32,074 nt of DNA from UMGS1840 sp964537245 (GTDB taxonomy: Bacteria > Bacillota > Clostridia > UMGS1840): NCBI GenBank assembly GCA_964537245.1, contig CAZHZL010000028.1, forward strand, positions 1-32,074, in the 5' to 3' direction. A model generated the notes under the pieces. The model did not search any database. It was not told where the DNA came from and saw only the letters and a list, made by a program, of their open reading frames with translations. Position 1 is the stretch's first letter, and every line of letters starts with the position of its first letter. The translations under genes and the position numbers were made by a program. This document shows positions 1 to 7,274 of the stretch, piece after piece.

Positions 1-62
1 GTTTTAAACTTTTATATTATTCTTAACTTAATGATATTGCTTTTTTAACATTCCCATATTTT

Positions 63-1433
63 TTATAAAACTATTCCGTCCTTAAATATAGAAATTTCTC
101 TGTAATCATTCTGTTCGTTTTTGGTTTCCTCTCCTGAAGCAACCGAAAGAATATAATCTAAAAATTCGTCTGTTAAATCATCGCCGGAAAGCGTTGGAGA
201 AGCGTCAAAATCAATCCAGTTTGATTTGTTTTTTGCTAAATTTTCGTTTGTAGCAATTTTTACTGTCGGTACAGGTGCGCCTATGGGAGTTCCTCGTCCT
301 GTTGTGAAAAGTATCATATGAACTCCTGCGGCAGTCAGGTTGGTTATTGCAACGATATCATTTCCCGGACCATTAAGAAGAGAAAGTCCGTTTTTTGAAA
401 GTGTGTCGCCGTAATCAAGGACATCAACAACCTTACTGAGTCCGCCCTTCTGAATACAGCCGAGCGATTTTTCCTCCAATGTAGTTATACCGCCTTTTTT
501 ATTTCCCGGTGACGGATTTTCATATATAACCTGATTATGTCTTGTAAAATAGTCTTTAAAATCGTTTATAAGGCTTACTGTCTTTTCAAAAAGCTCTTTG
601 TTTTCACATCTCTGCATTAAAAGATGCTCTGCGCCAAACATTTCAGGAACTTCAGTTAAAACACAGCTTCCTCCGTATGAAATTAATTTATCGGAAAGTC
701 TGCCTACAAGGGGATTTGCGGTTATTCCCGAAAAGCCGTCGCTTCCGCCGCATTTTAGCCCCAGCTTCAATTCTGATATCGGAACAGGGACTTTTTTGAA
801 GGTATCGCGGTATTTTTTAAGCTCGCAAATCAGCTTAACACCCTCCTCTATTTCATCGAAAAAATCCTGACAGTTAAGGAACTTTACCCTTTTTTCGTTA
901 TAAGCTCCAAGCACCTTTTTAAATTCATCTATATTATTATTTTCACAGCCTAAGCCTAAAACAAGAACTCCTGCGGCATTGGGGTGATTAACAAGTCCTC
1001 TTAAAATAAGCTGTGTTGTTTTGTGGTCTCCGCCAAGCTGTGAACAGCCAAAGGGATGCTCAAACGCTTTTGCCCCTGTAAGCTCCGCAAGCTTTTTTGA
1101 AACCTTATTGACGCAGCCGACCGTATTAATAATCCATATTTCATTTCTTATGCCGACATCGCCGTTTTCCCTTATATATCCCAAAAACGCTTTATCGGTT
1201 TTTTCATACGGTATTTCAACAGCTGAAGGCTCATATGTATACTCTAAATTTCCGCTGAGATTTGTTTTTACATTGTGGCTGTGAACATGCTCACCCTTTT
1301 TTATGTCGCAAACGGCGTGACCTATGGGATTGCCGTATTTTATTATATTTTTCCCTTTTTTAATATCGCAAAGAGCATATTTATGACCGTCCGACAAATT
1401 CACTTCCACATTATCCGATTTATGTATTATCAT
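63..1433 (-). CDS. uxaA: Altronate dehydratase (UxaA), full-length SAF + dehydratase form
   Basis: Dehydrates D-altronate to 2-keto-3-deoxygluconate in the isomerase route of galacturonate breakdown in the cytoplasm. The N-terminal ~75 residues match the small SAF-like domain (CDIKKG repeats, HVHSHN). The rest carries UxaA core motifs: GYIRENGDVGIRNE, HPFGCSQLGGDHKTT, LGLGCENN, LKCGGSDGFSGITANP, ILFTTGRGTPIGAPVPT. I chose the ATG at 1433 (456 aa) because GAGG lies 8-9 nt upstream; an in-frame ATG at 1469 lies inside the preceding gene and lacks a comparable site. The stop of the upstream GH28 gene is 2 nt before this start, so the two are translationally coupled. No terminator is seen in 1-62, so the operon may continue off the left edge. 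Family assignment is secure. Confidence 0.95.
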   Translation of the reverse strand: MIIHKSDNVEVNLSDGHKYALCDIKKGKNIIKYGNPIGHAVCDIKKGEHVHSHNVKTNLSGNLEYTYEPSAVEIPYEKTDKAFLGYIRENGDVGIRNEIWIINTVGCVNKVSKKLAELTGAKAFEHPFGCSQLGGDHKTTQLILRGLVNHPNAAGVLVLGLGCENNNIDEFKKVLGAYNEKRVKFLNCQDFFDEIEEGVKLICELKKYRDTFKKVPVPISELKLGLKCGGSDGFSGITANPLVGRLSDKLISYGGSCVLTEVPEMFGAEHLLMQRCENKELFEKTVSLINDFKDYFTRHNQVIYENPSPGNKKGGITTLEEKSLGCIQKGGLSKVVDVLDYGDTLSKNGLSLLNGPGNDIVAITNLTAAGVHMILFTTGRGTPIGAPVPTVKIATNENLAKNKSNWIDFDASPTLSGDDLTDEFLDYILSVASGEETKNEQNDYREISIFKDGIVL

Positions 1434-1435
1434 TT

Positions 1436-2710
1436 TTATAACCTCTTCAAATCCTGAACATTTTCGCAAACAATATTTTCTCTGACATCATCTTCCTTAA
1501 AGGTAAGCTTAATATTTTCTAAAGTTGAATTTTTAACATCTCTTATATAAATTCCCTTTGCAGGAACGATGTCCATACGGTGAAATTCAGGATATTTATC
1601 ACCGATATAAGAAACCTCTTTTTTCTCATATTCTTTGATTCCGCCGGGAAGTGACGCGGAAATATTTTTTAAAGTAAGATTTTCAAGCATATTTTTCTTT
1701 GTGCCTGAAATTATAATTCCGCCGACAGCATTACCCCAAACCTCATTAAAAATTATTCCTCTTTCAGGCGCTTTTACAACATCAGCTTCGATATTTTTAA
1801 TTGTAACATTTTTTATTGTGCTGAAGGTGTCTCTGCCGACTCCTGCATATTTTCTTAATCTTTCGCCTGCAACGATAAATATCGGACCTGTGCAATTCTG
1901 CATTTTTATATCGGAAATAAGAACATCGCTTACATTTGCTCCGTCTGTTGGAACAAGCTTTATTCCGCCGCCTAAAACATCATACATAAAGCAGTCCGTA
2001 ATTTTTATATCAAAAATATCACCGACAGTTTCAGTTCCGATTTTTATACCTGCCCAATCGCTTGTTATACGGCAGTTTTTTACACTTATATGCGCAGACG
2101 GATTATCTGAGGTTGTTTTTATACAAACAGCGTCATCTCCCGATTTTATGTCGCAGCCCTCAATGGTAACATTTCTTGAAGCGTCGATGTCTATTCCATC
2201 GTTATTTGCATTTACTCTGTTGTCTATTGATATATACTTTACGGTAATATCCGTGCTGTCATTCAAGTGCAGACACCATGCCGCAGAATCGGTAAGTCTG
2301 ATATTTTCCAGCCTTACATTTTTCGATTTCACTATTCTGAAAAGAAAAGGTCTTGTATTTGCCGAAAACATTTTGCCGTTTCCGCATATTTCGCCTTCAC
2401 CGAATATCTCCACATTTTCTGCATTATATGCCAAAACGAGTGTTTTTCCTCTTTTCTGATCAACCGCGTCAACAAAGGAGGCTTCGTTGTCGGGATAGTC
2501 TGACATATCGGTTGAGCCTGATATAATTGCGCCCTTCTCTAAACATATTTTTGAATTTGTTCTTAAAAAAAGCGTGCCTGTTTTATAGCTTCCCTTATTA
2601 AAGCAGAGTGTTTCACCCGATTTCGCACAATCGTCAATGGCAAGCTGAATTTTATCCGTTAAGATTTCATCTGTATCGGAAATAATTCCGTAATCACGTA
2701 TATATTTCAT
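1436..2710 (-). CDS. GH28-family (polygalacturonase-like) beta-helix protein
   Basis: 424 aa, no signal peptide, so it probably acts in the cytoplasm on imported oligogalacturonide or rhamnogalacturonan fragments (inference). The parallel beta-helix repeats are clear (ENVEIFGEGEICG, KNVRLENIRLT, RNVTIEGCDIKSGDD). GH28 catalytic landmarks are partly kept: NNDGID (169-174) and SGDD (190-193) supply the three expected aspartates. The usual GHG segment is instead SDWAGIKIG (217-225), with Ala where the His would be, and RIK is replaced by GGGIK (247-251). This is a divergent GH28-like subgroup whose activity I cannot name. Start: ATG at 2710 with GGTGAT a few nt upstream. Its neighbours (UxaB, UxaA) place it in pectin/galacturonate use. 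Confidence 0.85.
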   Translation of the reverse strand: MKYIRDYGIISDTDEILTDKIQLAIDDCAKSGETLCFNKGSYKTGTLFLRTNSKICLEKGAIISGSTDMSDYPDNEASFVDAVDQKRGKTLVLAYNAENVEIFGEGEICGNGKMFSANTRPFLFRIVKSKNVRLENIRLTDSAAWCLHLNDSTDITVKYISIDNRVNANNDGIDIDASRNVTIEGCDIKSGDDAVCIKTTSDNPSAHISVKNCRITSDWAGIKIGTETVGDIFDIKITDCFMYDVLGGGIKLVPTDGANVSDVLISDIKMQNCTGPIFIVAGERLRKYAGVGRDTFSTIKNVTIKNIEADVVKAPERGIIFNEVWGNAVGGIIISGTKKNMLENLTLKNISASLPGGIKEYEKKEVSYIGDKYPEFHRMDIVPAKGIYIRDVKNSTLENIKLTFKEDDVRENIVCENVQDLKRL

Positions 2711-2725
2711 CTCTAATCACCGTTT

Positions 2726-3985
2726 TTATAAGTATTTTACTACTTCATCATATAAGAAGCTCAAATCCTCATCCCAGAAGGATTTATTTGAAAGGATAGC
2801 CTTAACATCGGCTGTTTTCATAAATTCCATAACTTTTTCGTCGTCCTGCGGTGTTCCCTCTTTATAGAATTTTATAAGCATTGCAAACGAAAACAGAAGC
2901 GTTTCAGGCATTTTGTTGTAGCGTTTTATATATTCAAGAATTGAAGGCAGAACTCTTACCTTGAATTTGCTGACAGAATTTAAAGAAATTGAAGCAAGAT
3001 AATGCTTGATATAGGGATTTTTGAAACGCTCAATTACATTTTCTGCATAATCAACAAGCTCATTTTTCGGTAAATCAAGAGTTGGAATGATTTCCTCGAA
3101 AACACATTTTCTTATGTGCGCAAGCATTTTTTCATCGTCAACACAACTTTTAACGGTGTCAAAGCCTTCAAGAAGCGCATAAGGAACAAGCGATGTATGC
3201 GCTCCGTTTAAAATACGCACCTTTCTTGTGCGATACATTTCCATGCTGTCGCATATTATAACATTAAGACCTGCCTTTTCAAAAGGTAAATCGGAAAGCG
3301 CTTCCTTATCTCCCTCAATTACCCAAAGATGAAAATATTCCGATGTGTTTATCATATTATCCGTATATCCAAGCTCAATTTTTTCATCCTTCGGATAACC
3401 TGTGTTTATTCTGTCAACAAGTGTATTGCAGAACACATTTTCTTCGTTGACCCATTTTATAAATTCATCGGATAACTGCCATTCTTTTGCATATTTTAAG
3501 ATGATTTCCTTTAGTTTTGAGCCGTTTTTGTCTATAAGCTCACAGGGAAGAAACACAAAGCCCGGAAAACCAAGTTCAAATCTTTTATATAAAAGAGCGC
3601 AGACCTTTGCAGGAAAAGAAACAGGCGGCTTATCGCTTATTTTATCGCCCTCGCTGTATGCAATTCCCGATTCGGTTGTGTTTGAAATTATGTATTTAAA
3701 ATCCTTGTTTTCAGATAATTTAAGATAGCTTTCGTAATCCTCATAAGGCTTTACGCAGCGCTTAATACATTTTACAACGGTATTTTCAACGCCTTCAACA
3801 CCTCTTATTATATGTGTATAAACGCAGTCCTGTTTTTCAAGCTCGTCGCACATTCCCTTTTCAATCGACTGAACAACGACAACACCGATATCGCATAGAC
3901 CTTTGTCGTTCATTTTCTGTATCATCCAGTCTGCAAAGCCTCTCAAAAAGCCGCCTTCTCCGAACTGTATTATTTTTTCTTTCAT
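2726..3985 (-). CDS. uxaB: Tagaturonate reductase (altronate oxidoreductase), UxaB
   Basis: NADH-dependent reduction of tagaturonate to altronate, the step just before UxaA. 419 aa, polyol-specific long-chain (mannitol) dehydrogenase family. Seen: an N-terminal nucleotide-binding start FGEGGFLRGF (8-17), FVFLPCELIDKNG (143-155), NTLVDRINTGYP (187-198), and the family catalytic signature K-x4-N-x2-H at K255, N260, H263 (KVRILNGAH). The start codon overlaps the upstream stop by one base (TAATG), with AAAGGCGG upstream of the ATG, indicating coupling to the serine hydrolase gene. Fructuronate reductase (UxuB) is the main alternative; UxaA next door favours UxaB. No hexuronate isomerase (UxaC) is present in the window. 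Confidence 0.92.
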   Translation of the reverse strand: MKEKIIQFGEGGFLRGFADWMIQKMNDKGLCDIGVVVVQSIEKGMCDELEKQDCVYTHIIRGVEGVENTVVKCIKRCVKPYEDYESYLKLSENKDFKYIISNTTESGIAYSEGDKISDKPPVSFPAKVCALLYKRFELGFPGFVFLPCELIDKNGSKLKEIILKYAKEWQLSDEFIKWVNEENVFCNTLVDRINTGYPKDEKIELGYTDNMINTSEYFHLWVIEGDKEALSDLPFEKAGLNVIICDSMEMYRTRKVRILNGAHTSLVPYALLEGFDTVKSCVDDEKMLAHIRKCVFEEIIPTLDLPKNELVDYAENVIERFKNPYIKHYLASISLNSVSKFKVRVLPSILEYIKRYNKMPETLLFSFAMLIKFYKEGTPQDDEKVMEFMKTADVKAILSNKSFWDEDLSFLYDEVVKYL

Positions 3986-5463
3986 TATTTTACCGCCTTT
4001 CCGTTTGCAAAGCCTGTGTATTCATTTAAGAAGGCTTCTGCATTTTTTGTCATACAAATACCAACTCTGTCGTCCTTAAAGCTAAATGTCATACAGATTG
4101 TTCCAAAATATTTATCGATTATCTGCACCTTTAATTTAAGCTTGCTCGCTTCTGTCCATGCTCCTGAACAAGCGCAATCGTACATATGCCCTTCTTCCGA
4201 AACAGTTGCAATCATATCAGCATAGTCACTTTCCGGGAATTTGAAAAACTCGTTTTCACACATTTTAAAATAAAGCTTTTTCTCACCCTGCTTGTTTTTA
4301 TATGTAAGTGTGTTCTTTCCGTCTTCAAAATTAAAGCGCACATATTCAATATTCATCGGATTTTTGTCGAGTTTATATGTTACATCATTAATCTTATCCT
4401 GTGTTTTTGAGTATTTCTCACCTGAAAGTGCCATAAGCTTTCTTGTAGATGAATATTTAATAAGCTCGTTATATGCATCTTTATTTTCGTTAAGCGCTTC
4501 ATCTTTGAATTCAGGAATAATAAAGTTGTAAAGCTCATGATAAAGCAACGCTCTCGAATTTTGAGTAAATTGATTATCCGAATTAATTACGAAAACAAAA
4601 TCAGTTTTTGGGTCACAAATCGCAAACTGGTCTCCCATTCCTATAAAAGCAAAGCCATCGTTTGGTGCTTTCCAGATTTGATATCCATAACCATGTGTAT
4701 TAAAGTGGCGTCCGTTTTCTGTAACATCGTTATCAACCTGTCTTTTTATAGCCTCTTCTATAAATTCGCTGTTTAAGTAGTTTACTCCGTTGATATAGCC
4801 CTTGTCCATAATGAAACGGGCAAAAATAAGCAAATCTCTTGAAGAACACATTACACCTGAATCAGACCATGAATTTCCGCCCGGACATTTTAGTGCATAT
4901 GAATCCTCTGAAAAGCCTGCGTGCTTTAATGCCTTTTCTTTAAGATACTCCAGAAACGGCATCCCTGTAACTCTTTCAACAATTACTCCCAACATATATG
5001 AGCCAGGACTATCGTAAAAATAGGTTGTTCCGGGGATTCTTGGTGTATCAAATTTAAAATACACCTCAGTTCTGTTCTTTGTACCATTTGTAAACCAGCT
5101 GACAGTTTCTATCATTGATGTCGACATTTTAAGCATATCACGGAGTGTTTGTTTCTTTAAATTCTCATTTATGTTTTCATCTATGTATTCAGGAAAATAT
5201 TTAATCAGCTTATCATCAAGAGAAATAAGTCCCTCCTGTTCACAAAGACCAATTGCTGCCGCAACAAAGCTTTTTGAAACAGAATACATTCTGTGCTTGA
5301 AATCCTTATTAAAAGGTGCATAATACATTTCAGTAAAAATATTTTCTCCTCTTGCCATTATAATTGCATGGGTTGAAAAATTATAAGCACCGTATCTTTT
5401 TAAAAAGCCGAGAACATCTTTTGAAGAAATTCCGACGCTTTCAGGCGTTACATTTTTTAACAC
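3985..5463 (-). CDS. Serine hydrolase, beta-lactamase/PBP4*-like (class C fold)
   Basis: 492 aa, beginning with GTG (5461-5463) and AAAGGA about 10 nt upstream; no signal peptide, so cytoplasmic. The class C fold is shown by S-V-S-K at 61-64 (nucleophile Ser61, Lys64) in YSVSKSFVAAAIGL, the second motif Y150-D-S152, and GYGYQIW plus FIGMGDQF toward the third motif. A C-terminal beta-rich extension of ~150 residues follows. This family includes esterases and D-amino-acid peptidases as well as beta-lactamases. As first gene of a galacturonate operon, a role as carbohydrate esterase (acetyl or methyl groups on pectic oligosaccharides) is plausible but is inference. It is unlikely to be a drug-resistance enzyme. 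Confidence 0.85.
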   Translation of the reverse strand: MLKNVTPESVGISSKDVLGFLKRYGAYNFSTHAIIMARGENIFTEMYYAPFNKDFKHRMYSVSKSFVAAAIGLCEQEGLISLDDKLIKYFPEYIDENINENLKKQTLRDMLKMSTSMIETVSWFTNGTKNRTEVYFKFDTPRIPGTTYFYDSPGSYMLGVIVERVTGMPFLEYLKEKALKHAGFSEDSYALKCPGGNSWSDSGVMCSSRDLLIFARFIMDKGYINGVNYLNSEFIEEAIKRQVDNDVTENGRHFNTHGYGYQIWKAPNDGFAFIGMGDQFAICDPKTDFVFVINSDNQFTQNSRALLYHELYNFIIPEFKDEALNENKDAYNELIKYSSTRKLMALSGEKYSKTQDKINDVTYKLDKNPMNIEYVRFNFEDGKNTLTYKNKQGEKKLYFKMCENEFFKFPESDYADMIATVSEEGHMYDCACSGAWTEASKLKLKVQIIDKYFGTICMTFSFKDDRVGICMTKNAEAFLNEYTGFANGKAVK

Positions 5464-5501
5464 TTTTATCAGTCCTTTCAGAATAATATTCTATTATTTT
5501 G

Positions 5502-5507
5502 ATTATA
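5502..5507 (-). promoter_or_regulatory. Likely -10 box of the serine hydrolase-uxaB-GH28-uxaA operon
   Basis: Reading leftward, a perfect TATAAT occurs about 40 nt before the GTG start, but no good -35 hexamer sits 16-18 bp upstream. A strong -10 with a poor -35 fits an activator-dependent promoter, and an AraC-type gene diverges next to it. A 13-nt palindrome, AGAATAATATTCT (5480-5492), overlaps the expected start of transcription. Confidence 0.5.
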
Positions 5508-5560
5508 CAACAATTTTTTATATTTTTCCTTGAATATTTTGCTTATTTACACATATTTTC

Positions 5561-5589
5561 TTGACTTTTTTGCTGTTTTTGTATATAAT
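5561..5589 (+). promoter_or_regulatory. Sigma-A promoter of the cupin-AraC regulator gene
   Basis: TTGACT (5561-5566), a 17-bp spacer and TATAAT (5584-5589). Transcription should begin near 5596, leaving only about 14 nt before the chosen ATG, so the SD would lie almost at the 5' end of the mRNA. Confidence 0.75.
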
Positions 5590-5609
5590 TACATCGGGTG
5601 ATATTAAAA

Positions 5610-6398
5610 ATGAAGAAAATAAATAAATTAACCTTTCAAAAAAGAAAAGGCTGCTATGAATTTACAGAGCCCGGTAATCATTACCATAATTTTTTTGAAA
5701 TTTACTATATGAAGTCAGGAAGCTGTAATTATTTTATCGACAACAAGATTTATAATGTGGGCATGCACGATATTGTGATTATCCCAAACGGAGTAATACA
5801 TAAAACCACATATCAGAATAAGGACTATGAACGAATACTTTTAGAATTTCCGAAAAATTATATTAATCCTGAACTTATTTCAAAGCTTCAGGCTATTTTG
5901 AAAAATTATATTTATCGTCCTGAAAATCATAAAGACATAGAGAAAATACTTGATAAAATCAAAGAAGAATATGATAGAAACGATGAGCTTTCTGAGGAGC
6001 TTATCAAATGCTGTGTGACGGAGCTTTTTTCTTATATTATAAGAAATCCGTCATGCTACAAAACTGACAGCAACACAAAAAAAACAAGCCGTATAATTGA
6101 AGAAATCATACTTTACATAAACGAGAATTTTTCCTCAAATATTACTCTTGACGAGATTTCTGAAAAAGCAGGCTTCAGCAAATTTTATTTTTCAAAATTT
6201 TTTAAGGCATATACCGGCTTCGGATATAAGGAATACCTTCTTTTAGTTCGCATAAAGGAAGCAAAAAAGCTTCTTAAAGCAACCGAAAAATCAATTTGCG
6301 AAATAGCTTTTTTATGCGGATTTAATGACAGCAATTATTTTTCAACCATATTTAAAAGGTTAAACAACTGTACTCCGAATGAGTACAGAAAAAAATAA
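5610..6398 (+). CDS. AraC-family transcriptional regulator with N-terminal cupin sensor
   Basis: 262 aa from the ATG at 5610, which is preceded by GGGTGAT 8 nt upstream. A GTG at 5598 is in frame but would sit within two bases of the predicted transcription start and lacks an SD. The N-terminal half is an AraC-type cupin (HYHNFFEIYYMKSG, H24 and H26; later VIIPNGVIHKT), the usual sugar-binding and dimerisation module. The C-terminal ~100 residues are a double helix-turn-helix: LDEISEKAGFSKFYFSKFFK, then CEIAFLCGFNDSNYFSTIFK and the tail TPNEYRKK. It is divergent from the galacturonate operon, so it is the likely activator of that operon (inference). Its stop is 2 bp from the stop of the convergent second regulator. 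Confidence 0.92.
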   Translation: MKKINKLTFQKRKGCYEFTEPGNHYHNFFEIYYMKSGSCNYFIDNKIYNVGMHDIVIIPNGVIHKTTYQNKDYERILLEFPKNYINPELISKLQAILKNYIYRPENHKDIEKILDKIKEEYDRNDELSEELIKCCVTELFSYIIRNPSCYKTDSNTKKTSRIIEEIILYINENFSSNITLDEISEKAGFSKFYFSKFFKAYTGFGYKEYLLLVRIKEAKKLLKATEKSICEIAFLCGFNDSNYFSTIFKRLNNCTPNEYRKK

Positions 6399-6420
6399 GA
6401 CTAGTTTGTTTTTCTGTACT
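6382..6420. terminator. Inverted repeat between convergent regulator genes, possible bidirectional terminator
   Basis: AGTACAGAAAAA (6382-6393) pairs perfectly with TTTTTCTGTACT (6409-6420) across a 15-nt centre holding both stop codons. The arms are the codons for the conserved AraC tail (EYRKK and KYRKT) on opposite strands. The A/U-rich end of the stem is at the loop side, so the form is unlike a classic intrinsic terminator. Confidence 0.4.
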
Positions 6421-7159
6421 TAAGCGGTGAAGCTCCGTATTTTTTCTTAAAAAGAGAAATAAAATAGCTAACATCGTTAAAGCCTGTATCATATGCAATT
6501 TCCGTTACGGAAAAATTTGTACTTATAAGAAGCTTTTTTGCGTCCTCAAGCTTCAGATTATTGCAATACTCATTTATCGTCATTCCGCAGTTTTTTTTGA
6601 ACATATGGCTTATATGGGATTTGCTTCTCATAAAATGCTCACACAAATCAAAAAGCGTAATATTGGTATGATATTCGTTTAAAAACTGAATGACTGCGTT
6701 AAATTCGTCCGGACTTTTTTCCGTAAAGACTGAAAAAAGCTTATCAAGCATAACACACAAAGGCGGTATAACCGCATTACACAAAGAAACAGGAATATCC
6801 TCCTCATTTAAAAAAATCTTATCGTTAAAGCTGCTCACCGACGAAAATCCTACTGCACTTCCCTCTTTTTCTATTCTGTGTATATACTGATACACGCCTG
6901 CATGACATTTTTTTATTAAAAATTCCTTCTTCTTGCATATCTCATAAAGCTCTTTTTGAAAAGAAATGCATTTTTCGTGATTTCCCACTTCCCCCTTTAA
7001 CTTTATACAATAGGGATTGGTATGAGAATTAAACACAGAAAGCTCTTCAAGCTGCGGCAGAGATTTCTGATTGTAAAAATCAAAATGTACCGACACTCCA
7101 AGCTTACATTCATTATTAAGATAACAAAGATAAGACACAATATCACAAAGCAGCTTCAT
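6401..7159 (-). CDS. AraC-family regulator with PocR-like sensory domain
   Basis: 252 aa from the ATG at 7159, chosen because AAAGGTG lies 5-6 nt upstream; the in-frame ATG at 7186 (adding MKKMQKVKN) has no SD. The N-terminal ~145 residues resemble the PocR sensory domain: a Cys-rich core with C51, C64, C75 and C85, the last in KKCHAGVYQYIHRI. Family members bind small molecules through this PAS-like fold. The C-terminal part is an AraC double helix-turn-helix (LFDLCEHFMRSKSHISHMFK; VTEIAYDTGFNDVSYFISLFK; GASPLKYRKTN). It diverges from the FAD oxidoreductase gene across a short region with phased repeats, so it probably controls that gene and itself (inference). Confidence 0.9.
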   Translation of the reverse strand: MKLLCDIVSYLCYLNNECKLGVSVHFDFYNQKSLPQLEELSVFNSHTNPYCIKLKGEVGNHEKCISFQKELYEICKKKEFLIKKCHAGVYQYIHRIEKEGSAVGFSSVSSFNDKIFLNEEDIPVSLCNAVIPPLCVMLDKLFSVFTEKSPDEFNAVIQFLNEYHTNITLFDLCEHFMRSKSHISHMFKKNCGMTINEYCNNLKLEDAKKLLISTNFSVTEIAYDTGFNDVSYFISLFKKKYGASPLKYRKTN

Positions 7160-7169
7160 ATTTTTCACC

Positions 7170-7217
7170 TTTTGCATTTTTTTCATATTTTTTGCATTAT
7201 TCTATAAGATTTTTGCA
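7170..7217 (+). promoter_or_regulatory. Three phased TTTTGCA direct repeats, candidate AraC-type operator
   Basis: TTTTGCA occurs at 7170-7176, 7190-7196 and 7211-7217, spaced 20 and 21 bp, i.e. about two helical turns, on the same strand. The last copy falls in the -35 zone of the rightward promoter and is also part of the palindrome TTTGCAAA (7212-7219). AraC proteins typically bind direct repeats at this spacing and contact RNA polymerase from such a position. Confidence 0.5.
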
Positions 7218-7225
7218 AATTAATA

Positions 7226-7234
7226 TGATATAAT
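7226..7234 (+). promoter_or_regulatory. Extended -10 promoter of the FAD oxidoreductase gene
   Basis: TG-A-TATAAT (7226-7234) with no good -35 at the right distance. Transcription should start near 7241. The weak -35 and the repeats just upstream suggest dependence on an activator. Confidence 0.6.
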
Positions 7235-7274
7235 TGTACCATAGTAATATCAAAAAGTCAAGGAGAACATTATT

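Noticed and set aside
1..62. Small gene or terminator at the left edge
   Set aside because: No SD-start pair with more than eight codons and no stable hairpin is visible in these 62 bases.
598..870. Open frames on the + strand opposite uxaA, GH28, uxaB and the serine hydrolase
   Set aside because: They are low-complexity Ser/Phe-rich shadows with no SD and lie fully inside well-supported genes on the other strand.
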